A stretch of 64,000 nucleotides of DNA, taken from contig NZ_CP097322.1 in NCBI RefSeq assembly GCF_023515955.1, positions 4,822,501 to 4,886,500 on the forward strand, read 5' to 3'. Positions 19,596-28,386 of the stretch are shown here, piece by piece. The DNA comes from Streptomyces sp. RerS4 (GTDB lineage Bacteria > Actinomycetota > Actinomycetes > Streptomycetales > Streptomycetaceae). The translations under genes were made by a program, and so were the position numbers. The first letter of the stretch is position 1. Each line of letters begins with the position of its first letter. The notes under the pieces were generated by a model. The model made no database searches and was not told the DNA's origin. It saw nothing but the letters and a program-made list of their open reading frames with translations.

Positions 19596-22500
19596 GTGCA
19601 GAAGAAGCGGTCTCGGAAGAACGGCACCGCCAGCGCCGACGGACCCACCCGGGAGGGCAGACGCGTACGCGTCCGCAGCCGGCTGGTGGTCGGAGTGGCC
19701 GTCGCCGGACTCACCGTCCTCGCGGCAGGCACCCCCGCTGTCGTCTCCGCCACGAGGGAACTGAACGACTCCCAGCGCCTGGTCACCCTCGCGCAGCAGT
19801 CACAGCAGGCCCTCACCCTGGCCCACCTCCTCGGCGACGAGCGCGACGCCGTCGTCGAGTACGTGGCCAAGGGGCGGCCCGGCGGCGCCAAGGGCCCCGT
19901 CGACGAGCGCACCGGTCGGACCGACCGACAGATCGGCGAACTCAAGGCCGAAGCCGACGAGGACCTCACCCGCGCCCTCGGCAAGGTCGCCGCCGTCCGC
20001 GCCGAGGCCGTCGACGGCAAGGGCAGCGCCCTCGCCGCCCACCAGGCCTACGCGGGCCTCATGGACGAACTCCTCGCCCCCGGCGACCGGCTCGCCGAAC
20101 TCACCCCGCCGCGCGCCGAGGCCGCCCTCGCCGTCACCCGCCCCCTGACCCCGCTCGGCCGGGCCGTCGAACAGGCCGCCGCCACCCGCGGCCTGCTGCT
20201 CGCCGCACTGGCCGTCCCGCGCGGCGAACAGCCCCCGAACGCGGCGATCGTCGACGAACTCACCACCGCCTCCCAGCGGGCCCGCGTCCGCGAGCAGGCC
20301 GCCCTCGACGACTTCGCGCGCGCCGCGCGCCCCGACGTACGGCAGACCCTCGCCGCCACCGTCACCGGCCCCGAGGTCAAGACCGCTGACGACTACCTCA
20401 AGCGGCTCACCGACCGGCCCGTCCTGACCCCCGCCGACCGCAAGGTCGACGCCGGCGCCGTCGGCACCGCCCTGACCGCGCGCGTCGACCGCATGCGGTC
20501 CGTCGAGTCCACCCTCGCCGGCCAGCGCGCGAACGCCCTCGCCACCCTGCGCGACGACGACGTCACCCGACTGGAACTCCTCGTCGCCGGGCTCGGCGTC
20601 CTCTTCCTCTTCGTCGTCGGCTTCTCCACCGCCGTCGCCCGCTCCCTCACCCGCCCGCTGTCGGTCCTGCGGCGCGGCGCCGAACGGCTGACCACCGCCG
20701 AGGGCTCCACCGAACCCGTCCGCTTCACCGGACGCAACGACGAGTTCGCCGAGGTCGTCCGCCACCTGAACGCGGTACGCGACCAGACGGTCGCCCTGCA
20801 CACCCGCGTCGCCGGACTCGACGCCGACCGCCGCCGCCTCATCGGCCGCAACGAAGCCCTCTCCACCGGCCGCGAGGCCCTGGAGAGCGAACTCGCCTCC
20901 GGCCGCGCGGCCATGGAGCGCGAAATCGCCGAGCTGCGCGCGGGCCTCGAAGAGCACCGCCGCATCATGTCGACCACCTCCGTCTCCCTGTCCCTGCGCA
21001 CCCTCGGCCTGGTCGAACGCCAGCTCGCGGTCATCGAGGACCTGGAGTCCAAGGAGGGCGACCCCGACCGGCTCGCCACCCTCTTCAAGCTGGACCACCT
21101 CGCGACGGTCATGCGCCGCCACAACGAGAACCTGCTCGTCCTCGCCGGACAGGAACACGGCCACGGCCAGAGCCTGCCCGTCCCGCTGGTCGACGTCATG
21201 CGGGCGGCCGTCAGCGAGATCGAGCGCTACGAGCGCGTCGACCTCGCGGCCCTCCCCTCGTTCACGCAGGTCGCCGGCCACGCCGCCGACGACATCTCGC
21301 ACGTCCTCGCGGAACTGCTGGAGAACGCCACCACCTTCTCCCCGCCGGACGCCAAGGTGAAGGTCTCCGGCCGCGTCCTGGACTCCGGCGACGTGACGCT
21401 GTCCGTCGTGGACACCGGCATCGGCGTCACCGAGGACCGGCTCGCCTCGCTCAACGCCCGCCTGTCCACGCCCGACGCCTACGACGAGGAACCCGAAGCC
21501 GAACACGGCCTGGGACTCGGCCTGTACGTCGCCGGCCGGCTGGCCGCCCGCCACGGCGTCACCGCCGAGCTGCGCGCCGGCCGCCACGGCGGGACCGAGG
21601 CCCTGGTCGTGATCCCGGCCGCCCTGCTGCCGGCCACCCCGCCGGTCTCCCCGGTGCACAGCCTGGACGCCTCGGGCCTGCCCGCGTACCAGCTGCCCGG
21701 CGTGGTCGCCGAGGCCAACGAGAACACCCTCCCGCCGCGCCTGCGCCCGGAGCCGGCGGCCGCGACGGACACCGTGCCGGCGCCGCAGGCCGGTACCGCG
21801 CCCGACGCCGAGCCGGACGGCGCTCTCGACCTCGACGCCGATCTCGACGCCGACGCCGACGCCGACGCCGATCTCGACCTTGACGTCGACCTCGACATGG
21901 GCCTCGGCATGGACCTGGACTCCGTCCTGGCCAGGGGCGCGCAGGAGGACGCCGCGCGGGCGGCCGCCGCCGCCGACCTCGACGCCGAGACGCTGCCGCC
22001 CGCGGACCAGGTGTTCACCGCGCTCGCGCCCGAAGCGGAAGCCGAGGCCGAGCCCGAGGCCGCCGTCGAGCCGGAGCCCGCCGCCGAACCCACCGACGCC
22101 CCGGACGCACCCGAGGTCCCCGACGCGGCCGAGGAACTCCTCGCCCGCGTCGTACCCGACCCCGACGCGCCCGAGCCGACCCCCGAGCCCGTCGAGCCCC
22201 TCCAGGTGCCCGAGGAACAGGCCCGGGTGGTCCCGCTGGCCGAGGCCTTCGAGGCGGACGCGCCGACCCAGAGCGTCCCCGTCCCCCTCCCCGTCTCCGA
22301 CGCCGAGCAGTCCGCCCACCGGCGGGCCGCCGACGCCGACGACGGTTTCGTCCCGCGTCAGGGCAGCCACCCCGGCCACGACGCGGAGGCCGTCACCGAC
22401 AAGGGCCTGCCCAAGCGCACCCCGCGCGCCGGCAAGGCCCCCGTCGCCCGCCCCGCCGCGACCAGCCCCGAGCCGCCGCGCCGGGTGGACGCCGAGGAAC

Positions 22501-22631
22501 TGCGCCGCCGGCTCGGTGGCTTCTACCAGGGCGCCCAGGACGGGCGGCGCGTCGTGGCCGCCGAACTCGCGCGGGAACAGGGGCAGGGGCAGACCGACCA
22601 GGGGGACACCGCACAGGAGGCACGCACATGA
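19596..22631 (+). CDS. cvnA: Conservon sensor CvnA: nitrate/nitrite-sensing-type histidine-kinase-like membrane protein
   Basis: The 1011-residue protein has a basic N-terminus, TM1 (LVVGVAVAGLTVLAAG), a long extracytoplasmic helical domain of the nitrate/nitrite-sensing type, TM2 (LLVAGLGVLFLFVVGF), a HAMP and a coiled coil. A HATPase_c domain follows (ELLENATTFSPP, VVDTGIGV, EHGLGLGLYVAGRLAARHG). There is no canonical HisKA His-box, as usual for CvnA. The last about 340 residues are disordered and acidic, with an Asp/Leu/Ala run near residues 743-775 and Glu/Pro repeats. CvnA forms a membrane complex with CvnB, C and D, analogous to G-protein-coupled systems. GTG 19596 is preferred over TTG 19584 because the only ribosome site is too close to the TTG. 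Confidence 0.93.
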   Translation: MQKKRSRKNGTASADGPTREGRRVRVRSRLVVGVAVAGLTVLAAGTPAVVSATRELNDSQRLVTLAQQSQQALTLAHLLGDERDAVVEYVAKGRPGGAKGPVDERTGRTDRQIGELKAEADEDLTRALGKVAAVRAEAVDGKGSALAAHQAYAGLMDELLAPGDRLAELTPPRAEAALAVTRPLTPLGRAVEQAAATRGLLLAALAVPRGEQPPNAAIVDELTTASQRARVREQAALDDFARAARPDVRQTLAATVTGPEVKTADDYLKRLTDRPVLTPADRKVDAGAVGTALTARVDRMRSVESTLAGQRANALATLRDDDVTRLELLVAGLGVLFLFVVGFSTAVARSLTRPLSVLRRGAERLTTAEGSTEPVRFTGRNDEFAEVVRHLNAVRDQTVALHTRVAGLDADRRRLIGRNEALSTGREALESELASGRAAMEREIAELRAGLEEHRRIMSTTSVSLSLRTLGLVERQLAVIEDLESKEGDPDRLATLFKLDHLATVMRRHNENLLVLAGQEHGHGQSLPVPLVDVMRAAVSEIERYERVDLAALPSFTQVAGHAADDISHVLAELLENATTFSPPDAKVKVSGRVLDSGDVTLSVVDTGIGVTEDRLASLNARLSTPDAYDEEPEAEHGLGLGLYVAGRLAARHGVTAELRAGRHGGTEALVVIPAALLPATPPVSPVHSLDASGLPAYQLPGVVAEANENTLPPRLRPEPAAATDTVPAPQAGTAPDAEPDGALDLDADLDADADADADLDLDVDLDMGLGMDLDSVLARGAQEDAARAAAAADLDAETLPPADQVFTALAPEAEAEAEPEAAVEPEPAAEPTDAPDAPEVPDAAEELLARVVPDPDAPEPTPEPVEPLQVPEEQARVVPLAEAFEADAPTQSVPVPLPVSDAEQSAHRRAADADDGFVPRQGSHPGHDAEAVTDKGLPKRTPRAGKAPVARPAATSPEPPRRVDAEELRRRLGGFYQGAQDGRRVVAAELAREQGQGQTDQGDTAQEART

Positions 22632-23107
22632 CCGCGCCCAGTACGTACGGACTGAGCACCCAGGCCCGCAACCTGCAATGGCTGCTGACCGACCTGGTCG
22701 AGGAGGTGCCCGGCGTCAACTCCGTGGCCGTCGTGTCCTCGGACGGGCTACTGCTGCTCTCCTCCGAACCAGGAGCCGCGCAGCCGGCCGGCGAGAGCCG
22801 CCCCCGGGGCCCCCGCGGCGCCTCCGCGGACCTCGCCACCATCGTCTCCGGGCTCGGCAGCCTCACCACCGGCGCCGCCGCCCTCATGGAGTACGGCACC
22901 GTCAAGCAGACCATGGTCGCGATGGAGAACGGCTCCGTGTTCGTCATGGCCATCAGCGACGGCTCCCTGCTGGGCGTCCACGCCACGCCCGACTGCGACA
23001 TGAGCGTCGTCGCCTATCACATGGCCCTGTTCGTCGGCCGCGCCGGCCACGTCCTGACCCCCGAAGTCCGCAGTGAGCTGCGCCAGTCGATGGAGAAGAC
23101 CCCGTGA
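22628..23107 (+). CDS. cvnB: Conservon protein CvnB, roadblock/LC7 domain
   Basis: The 159-residue protein has the roadblock/LC7 fold typical of MglB-like small-GTPase partners: helix LSTQARNLQWLLTDLVEEVPG, strand VNSVAVVSSDGLLLLSS and TMVAMENGSVFVMAISDGSLLGV. Its ATG overlaps the cvnA stop (ATGA), so translation is coupled. In studied conservons, CvnB binds CvnC and controls CvnD nucleotide exchange at the membrane. Confidence 0.95.
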   Translation: MTAPSTYGLSTQARNLQWLLTDLVEEVPGVNSVAVVSSDGLLLLSSEPGAAQPAGESRPRGPRGASADLATIVSGLGSLTTGAAALMEYGTVKQTMVAMENGSVFVMAISDGSLLGVHATPDCDMSVVAYHMALFVGRAGHVLTPEVRSELRQSMEKTP

Positions 23108-23487
23108 GGAGTACGGCCTCCGACCGGCTGCCGATACGCGGCGCCGACCGGCGCCCCGCCCGCGTCCGCCCGTACTCCCTGACGGGCGGTCGCACCCGCT
23201 TCCCGCAGGTGCTGCTGGTGGAGACGTTCGTCGCGACCCTGGACAGCGGCCCGGCCAAGACGCCCGACCGGATGCCCGAGATGCGCGCCATCGTCGAGGT
23301 GTGCCGCCGCATGCGCACCATCGCCGAGATATCCGCCCTGCTGAAGCTGCCGCTCGGTGTGGTCCGGGTCCTGGTCAGCGACCTCGCCGACCAGGGCCGG
23401 ATCCGCGTCTACGGCGGCGGGCACGGCACCGGCCGTCCCGAGCGCGCACTGCTGGAAAGGGTGCTCAGTGGTCTTCGCCGTCTCTGA
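23104..23487 (+). CDS. cvnC: Conservon protein CvnC, DUF742
   Basis: The 127-residue DUF742 protein has an N-terminal RPYSLTGGRT motif, which is characteristic, and a C-terminal winged-helix-like part (EVCRRMRTIAEISALLKLPLGVVRVLVSDLADQG) ending LLERVLSGLRRL. It overlaps cvnB by four bases (GTGA) and cvnD by about 20. It acts with CvnB and CvnD in the membrane-associated complex; any DNA binding is unproven. Confidence 0.95.
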   Translation: MRSTASDRLPIRGADRRPARVRPYSLTGGRTRFPQVLLVETFVATLDSGPAKTPDRMPEMRAIVEVCRRMRTIAEISALLKLPLGVVRVLVSDLADQGRIRVYGGGHGTGRPERALLERVLSGLRRL

Positions 23488-24103
23488 ACCCGTCGCGGAG
23501 CCGGCCGTGCTCCCGGACGACGACCCCGTCCAGCCCTGGCAGTACGACCGCTCGCGCGCGCCCGTCGCCGTCAAGGTGCTCGTCGCCGGCGGCTTCGGCG
23601 TCGGCAAGACCACCTTCGTCTCCTCCGTCTCGGAGATCACCCCGCTGCGCACCGAAGCGGTGATGACCCAGGCGAGCGTCCCCACGGACGACCTGAGCGG
23701 GACCCCGGACAAGAGCACCACGACCGTGGCCATGGACTTCGGCCGCATCACCCTGGACGACGACCTCGTGCTGTACGTGTACGGGACGCCGGGCCAGGAG
23801 CGGTTCTGGTTCATGTGGGACGACCTCGTACGCGGCGCCATCGGCGGGCTCGTCCTGGCCGACACCCGCCGGTTGAGGGACTGCTTCCCCGCGCTGGACT
23901 ACTTCGAGAGCTGCGGGCTCCCGTACGCGATCGCCGTCAACCACTTCGAGGGCTCCCGCTCCTACGACGTCGAGGACGTGCGCGAGGCGCTCACCATCCC
24001 GCCCGCCGTACCCGTCGTGATCATGGACGCGCGGCGCCGGGACACGGTCGTGGAGTCGCTGCTCACCCTGGTGGGCCACGCGCTGGACCAGACCCCCGAA
24101 TAG
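23468..24103 (+). CDS. cvnD: Conservon GTPase CvnD
   Basis: The 211-residue protein is a Ras-like/MglA-type small GTPase. The P-loop is GGFGVGKTTFV, switch-region threonines lie in KSTTTVAMDFGRI, the G3 motif is YGTPGQERFW, and a VNHF segment stands in for G4 NKxD. This is the usual CvnD deviation. GTG 23468 overlaps the end of cvnC and has AAGG upstream. It is the switch of the conservon. Confidence 0.95.
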   Translation: MVFAVSEPVAEPAVLPDDDPVQPWQYDRSRAPVAVKVLVAGGFGVGKTTFVSSVSEITPLRTEAVMTQASVPTDDLSGTPDKSTTTVAMDFGRITLDDDLVLYVYGTPGQERFWFMWDDLVRGAIGGLVLADTRRLRDCFPALDYFESCGLPYAIAVNHFEGSRSYDVEDVREALTIPPAVPVVIMDARRRDTVVESLLTLVGHALDQTPE

Positions 24104-24152
24104 CCGAAGCCGTCGCCGACCTCCCCGGCGCCGCCCAGATGGAGAACGTGAA

Positions 24153-25451
24153 ATGCGCAGGATACTTGTCGTGGGGGCGGGCCAGTCCGGCCTTCAGCTG
24201 GCCCTCGGCCTCCAGGCGAAGGGCTACGAGGTCACCCTCATGTCCAACCGGACGGCGGACGAGATCCGCACCGGGCGGGTCATGTCCACGCAGTGCATGT
24301 TCGACACCGCGCTCCAGCACGAGCGCGACCTCCAACTGAACTTCTGGGAGCGGCAGGCCCCCCGCATCCAGGGCGTCGGCCTCTCCGTCGCCGCCCCCGA
24401 CGCCTCCCGCGCGATCGACTGGCTCGGCCGGCTCAAGGGCTACGCCCAGTCCGTGGACCAGCGCGTCAAGATGGCCGGCTGGCTCGACGTCTTCACCCAG
24501 CGCGGCGGCCAACTCGTCGTCCACGGCGCCTCGGTCGCCGACCTCGACTACTTCTCCCGCACGTACGACCTCGTGCTCGTCGCCGCCGGCAAGGGCGAGC
24601 TGGTGTCCCTGTTCGACCGGGACGCGGCCCGCTCCCCGCACACCACCCCACAGCGCGCGCTGGCCGTCTCCTACGTGCACGGGCTCGGGCCGCGCCCCGA
24701 GCACCCGGACACCGAGGCCGTGCGCTGCAACGTGGTCCCGGGCGTCGGCGAACTGTTCGTCATGCCGACCCTCACCACGTCGGGGCGGGCGGACATCCTC
24801 TTCTGGGAGGGCGTCCCGGGCGGCCCGCTCGACGTGTTCACGGGCGTCAAGGACCCCGCCGAGCACCTGGCGCTGACGCTGGGGCTCATGGAGAAGTTCA
24901 CCCCGTGGGAGTACGCGCGCGCCACGAAGGTGGAGCTGACGGACGCCGGCGGCACGCTCGCCGGCCGCTACGCGCCCGTCGTGCGCAAGCCGATCGGCCG
25001 ACTGCCGGGCGGCGGCCTCGTCCTGGGCGTCGCCGACGTGGTCGTGACCAACGACCCGATCACCGGGCAGGGCTCGAACGCGGCGGCCAAGTGCGCGGCC
25101 TCGTACCTCTCCTCGATCCTCATGCACGGCGACAAGCCGTTCGACGAGGCGTGGATGAAGGCCACCTTCGACAAGTTCTGGTTCACGACCGGCAAGCCCG
25201 TCACCGACTGGACCAACGCGATGCTGGGCGCCCCGCCCGAGCACGTGCTGAACCTGTTCGGCGCGGCCGGGCGGCTCCAGCCGGTGGCGAATCGTTTCGC
25301 CAACGGCTTCGACAACCCGGCCGACTTCGACGCGTACTTCTACGACCCCGAGGACGCGGCGGACTACCTCGCGGAGGTGTCGGTGTCGGTGGCGTCCGCG
25401 GACTCGTCGGCAGCGTCCTCCTCGGCGTCCGGCGCCGCCTCGGCGGAGTAG
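24153..25451 (+). CDS. Styrene/indole monooxygenase-family FAD protein
   Basis: The 432-residue flavoprotein has an N-terminal Rossmann GAGQSGLQLALGL for FAD and the StyA-family segments NRTADEIRTGRVMSTQCMF and KPIGRLPGGGLVLGVADVVVTNDPITGQGSNAAAKCA. Family members epoxidise styrene or oxygenate indole and use FADH2 supplied by a separate reductase; no reductase gene is visible nearby. It starts 49 bp after cvnD and probably belongs to the conservon transcript, where other conservons carry a cytochrome P450 (CvnE). The last 25 residues are Ser/Ala-rich and overlap the 3' end of the opposite-strand NlpC gene by 88 bp. The substrate is unknown. Confidence 0.9.
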   Translation: MRRILVVGAGQSGLQLALGLQAKGYEVTLMSNRTADEIRTGRVMSTQCMFDTALQHERDLQLNFWERQAPRIQGVGLSVAAPDASRAIDWLGRLKGYAQSVDQRVKMAGWLDVFTQRGGQLVVHGASVADLDYFSRTYDLVLVAAGKGELVSLFDRDAARSPHTTPQRALAVSYVHGLGPRPEHPDTEAVRCNVVPGVGELFVMPTLTTSGRADILFWEGVPGGPLDVFTGVKDPAEHLALTLGLMEKFTPWEYARATKVELTDAGGTLAGRYAPVVRKPIGRLPGGGLVLGVADVVVTNDPITGQGSNAAAKCAASYLSSILMHGDKPFDEAWMKATFDKFWFTTGKPVTDWTNAMLGAPPEHVLNLFGAAGRLQPVANRFANGFDNPADFDAYFYDPEDAADYLAEVSVSVASADSSAASSSASGAASAE

Positions 25452-26623
25452 CCGGCGTCGTCGCCCGCCGTCGCCGCCTGCGGCAGCGGCGGCGGGGTGA
25501 ACTCCTTCAGCGGAGTCCCCTCCGGATCCGGCCGCACCGCCCCCAGCAGCGGATTCGCCGCGATGGGGGAGACCTTGACCCGCGCCCCCGGACGCGGAGC
25601 CTGGATCACCTTGCCGTCCCCGACGTACAGGGCCACGTGCGTGGCCTTAGGGAAGTACACCACCAGATCCCCGGGCCGCAGCTCCTCCAACGGCACCCGG
25701 GGCAGCCGCGCCCACTGCTCCTGACTGGTCCGCGGAATGGGCCGCCCCGCCTCCTCCCACGCCCGGGAGGTCAGCCCGGAACAGTCGAACGACGCCGGCC
25801 CCTCCGCGCCCCACGCGTACGGCTTGCCGATCTGCTCCGCCGCGTACCGCAACGCCGCCCCACCGGCCGCCGTCGGCGTCCCGGTCCGCGCCGGCAGCCG
25901 GCCCGAGGCCACCAGCTCCCGCTGCGCCCCCGCCGTCACCGCCCGCTCGCGCGCCCCGAGCCCCGCCAACTGCTCCGGGGTGAGCGCCGCGAGCAGCGCC
26001 TCGACCTCCTTGAGCCGCCCGGCCACCTCCACCTGCCGCCGCTTCCGCTCGGCGGCGAGCGCCCGCTGCGCGTCGAGGGCCTGACGGGCCCCGGCCGCGA
26101 GTACGCCGGCCCGCTGCTCACCCCGCTCCAGCCGCGCCACGACCCCGGCCCGCCGAGCCCCCTCACGGGCGGCCAGCCGCCGCTGGTCGACGGCCTGCTG
26201 GGGGTCGCCGGAGAGCAACATCCGCAGGTACGGCGAGAACCCCTGGGCACTCTGATACTGCTCGCGGGCCAACCGCCCGGCGGCCGCCTTCTCGGCACCG
26301 AGGGCGGAACGGGCCCGCCCGAGCTCGGCGGTGAGCCGCTGCTCCTCGCCCTGGCGGGCCTTGAGGGCGACCTCGGCGGCGTTGTAGGCCTCAGTGGCCT
26401 CCTCGGCCCGCTGGTAGAGCCCTTGCAGCCGGACCAACAACTGCCCGACGGGCAGCGCCCCGGCCGCGCCCGGCGGCCCGGCGGCGGGGGCGGGGGCGGG
26501 GGCGGGGTCGGTCGCGGGGATGGGGTCGGCCGCCGGGGCGGGGTCGGCCCGCACGGCGCCGGGGGGCCCGGCGGCGACGAGGAGCGTGACGAGACAGGCG
26601 ACTCGCAATAGTCGTTTTGTCAT
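25364..26623 (-). CDS. Secreted NlpC/P60 peptidoglycan hydrolase
   Basis: The 419-residue protein has a signal peptide (KRLLRVACLVTLLVAAG), then a Pro/Ala linker with repeated PAPA/DPAP. A coiled coil follows (residues about 65-230) of the kind that regulates RipA/CwlO-like hydrolases, then an NlpC/P60 domain with catalytic Cys in SFDCSGLTSRAWEEAG and His in KATHVALYVGDG. It would cut the D-Glu to diamino acid bond in stem peptides of the wall. The C-terminal about 40 residues are acidic and overlap the StyA-like gene. The ATG follows GGAGGG. No ydaO-type riboswitch is visible in the 170-bp leader. Confidence 0.93.
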   Translation of the reverse strand: MTKRLLRVACLVTLLVAAGPPGAVRADPAPAADPIPATDPAPAPAPAAGPPGAAGALPVGQLLVRLQGLYQRAEEATEAYNAAEVALKARQGEEQRLTAELGRARSALGAEKAAAGRLAREQYQSAQGFSPYLRMLLSGDPQQAVDQRRLAAREGARRAGVVARLERGEQRAGVLAAGARQALDAQRALAAERKRRQVEVAGRLKEVEALLAALTPEQLAGLGARERAVTAGAQRELVASGRLPARTGTPTAAGGAALRYAAEQIGKPYAWGAEGPASFDCSGLTSRAWEEAGRPIPRTSQEQWARLPRVPLEELRPGDLVVYFPKATHVALYVGDGKVIQAPRPGARVKVSPIAANPLLGAVRPDPEGTPLKEFTPPPLPQAATAGDDAGYSAEAAPDAEEDAADESADATDTDTSAR

Positions 26624-26724
26624 GTAATCCCTCCGTGGTGCCCGATGCTTCCACGGAGACCGAGGCGATCGACCGACCCCGTGCGGCGGGGTGGGACCTG
26701 CCACCCGGATGGGGGTGGGGGCGA

Positions 26725-26749
26725 CGGGGTGCCGGCGGGCGGGATCAGG
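26725..26749 (+). repeat. Left copy of a 25-bp inverted repeat flanking the APH gene
   Basis: This starts CGGGGTGCCGGCGGG and ends GATCAGG. Its exact reverse complement occurs at 27935-27959, and the phosphotransferase gene lies between them. No target duplication is visible outside the repeats. Confidence 0.9.
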
Positions 26750-26795
26750 AGAAAAGGCCTCGTGCGTGCGTTTGGGGGTGGCTACGGTGCTGATC

Positions 26796-27701
26796 ATGAC
26801 GACGGTGAAGATGCATGCCGACGAGGTCGACATGGACGAGGCGCTTGTCGGGCGGCTGATTGCCGCACAGTTCCCGCAGTGGGCGGATCTGCCCGTCGTG
26901 AAGGTGCGGTCGGCCGGTACGGACAACGCGATGTTTCGACTCGGGTCGGAGCTGGCCGTGCGTTTGCCGCGCATTCCTGACTCCGTGGGGCAAGTGGCCA
27001 AGGAGAACCGGTGGTTGCCCCACCTCGCTCCCCATCTGCCGTTGCCCGTTCCGGTGCCGTTGGGGGAGGGTGTTCCCGGGGAGGGCTTCGCGTTTCCGTG
27101 GTCCGTTTACGGCTGGCTGGACGGCGAGAACCTCTTTGACGAGCCGCCGGCCGATCTGCGCGATGCCGCCGTCCGGCTCGGTGACTTCGTCAGCGCCCTG
27201 AGGCGGATCGACACCACCGGCGGTCCTCGGTCCTTCCGGGGCGGGCCCGTCGCGACACGTGATGACGGCGTCCGGGCCGCCATCCGCGATCTGGGCGCCG
27301 ACGGAACACTGGACGCAGACGCGGCCACCGCGTTGTGGGAGGAGACCCTTCGGCTCCCGCAGTGGCAGGACGCACCCGTCTGGCTCCACGGTGATCTCCT
27401 GCCGGGCAACCTGCTGGCCCAAGACGGCCGGCTCGCCGCCGTCATCGACTTCGGGGGCGTGGGCATCGGCGACCCCGCCTGCGACATGATGGCCGCCTGG
27501 ACCCTCCTCACGCCTGAGACCCGCCCCCTGTTCCGCGAAGCGGCCGCCGTGGACGACGCCACGTGGGCCCGAGGCCGTGGCTGGGCCCTCGCCTTCGGCC
27601 TCACCGCCGAGCACTACTACCGCCAGACCAACCCGACCCTGGCCGCCGTAGCCCACCGAACCGTCTCCCAGGCCCTTTCCGACCGAGCCCAACCCATTTA
27701 G
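26796..27701 (+). CDS. Aminoglycoside phosphotransferase (APH)-family kinase
   Basis: The 301-residue kinase-like protein has VRSAGTDNAMFRLG as a nucleotide-loop equivalent, the Brenner motif LHGDLLPGNLL, and the metal motif IDFGGVGIGDPACDM, as in APH(3')-like and choline/fructosamine kinases. The substrate cannot be named, and many Streptomyces members are not resistance enzymes. Codon bias is weaker than in neighbours, with more A/T at third positions in the first part, and the gene sits between perfect 25-bp inverted repeats, suggesting acquisition. GTG 26787, with GGGGGTGG upstream, is an alternative start adding three residues. Confidence 0.9.
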   Translation: MTTVKMHADEVDMDEALVGRLIAAQFPQWADLPVVKVRSAGTDNAMFRLGSELAVRLPRIPDSVGQVAKENRWLPHLAPHLPLPVPVPLGEGVPGEGFAFPWSVYGWLDGENLFDEPPADLRDAAVRLGDFVSALRRIDTTGGPRSFRGGPVATRDDGVRAAIRDLGADGTLDADAATALWEETLRLPQWQDAPVWLHGDLLPGNLLAQDGRLAAVIDFGGVGIGDPACDMMAAWTLLTPETRPLFREAAAVDDATWARGRGWALAFGLTAEHYYRQTNPTLAAVAHRTVSQALSDRAQPI

Positions 27702-27872
27702 CCCCGCCCGGATGCGCCAGGGTGCTCCCCAGTGCGATCTGATCGTCCTAACGGGCGGGCAGCGACCCAAGACGGTCGTCATTCGCCGAGAAGAGGGGAG
27801 CGCGTAGCGATCCGGTGCGCTGGGGGCTCCCGAAGGGGGCCATGAGGTGCCCGGATGCCCGGGAAGGCTGAC

Positions 27873-27905
27873 GGCCCCGACCCCTCGCTCATCGCTGACG
27901 GGGCC
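27873..27905. terminator. Bidirectional hairpin between convergent genes
   Basis: GGCCCCG (27873-27879) pairs with CGGGGCC (27899-27905) around a 19-nt loop, between the APH gene and the opposite-strand SHOCT gene. This position suits a shared terminator. Confidence 0.5.
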
Positions 27906-27934
27906 GGTCCTGGTCGGGAAATCCCCATACCCTC

Positions 27935-27959
27935 CCTGATCCCGCCCGCCGGCACCCCG
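27935..27959 (-). repeat. Right copy of the 25-bp inverted repeat flanking the APH gene
   Basis: This is the exact reverse complement of 26725-26749. It lies 4 bp from the stop codon of the SHOCT-domain gene. Confidence 0.9.
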
Positions 27960-27963
27960 CCCC

Positions 27964-28386
27964 CTACCCCCGCCCCAGCAGCAGGGCCTTGGCCGTCGTG
28001 AACTCCTCCGGGGTGAGCAGCCCCTCCCGGGCCAGGTCGGCCAGCTGCGTCAGTTCCGCCACCAGCTGCCCCGACCCCGCCGCCTTTGCGCCCCCCGCCC
28101 CCACACCCTCCGCCCCCGCAGCCCCGCCCGGCTCCGCCCCCGCCTCCGGCGGAGCCTCCTCCCAGGGCTCCGGCTCCGCGCCCGGGTCCTCGTACCGGGC
28201 CGCCTCCACCAACGCCTCCACCTCCTCCTCCGCCAAGACCTCCGCAGCTCCCTCTCCCGCCGCCTCCCCCCACTCCGCAGCCCCCGCCCCCGCCCCCGCC
28301 GCGCGCCTCAGCATCCCCCGCAGCAGCGGGTGCCCCGGGGCGCGGGGCGTCGCCGTGACCTTCGTGCCCACCGGCCGAATGAACAT
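27964..28386 (-). CDS. SHOCT-domain protein
   Basis: The 140-residue protein has a basic N-terminus (FIRPVGTKVTATPRAPGH), a low-complexity Ala/Glu/Gly/Pro middle and a C-terminal SHOCT motif (ELTQLADLAREGLLTPEEFTTAKALLL), a short helical hairpin typical of oligomerising membrane or stress proteins. Its ATG overlaps the stop of the upstream DUF6325 gene by one base (TGATG), so the two are translationally coupled, as often in Streptomyces. Function is unknown. Confidence 0.88.
   Translation of the reverse strand: MFIRPVGTKVTATPRAPGHPLLRGMLRRAAGAGAGAAEWGEAAGEGAAEVLAEEEVEALVEAARYEDPGAEPEPWEEAPPEAGAEPGGAAGAEGVGAGGAKAAGSGQLVAELTQLADLAREGLLTPEEFTTAKALLLGRG

Noticed and set aside
26624-26795. ydaO-type (c-di-AMP) riboswitch upstream of the NlpC/P60 gene
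   Set aside because: The conserved ydaO sequence blocks are not visible in the leader; only a small ACCCCG/CGGGGT hairpin is.
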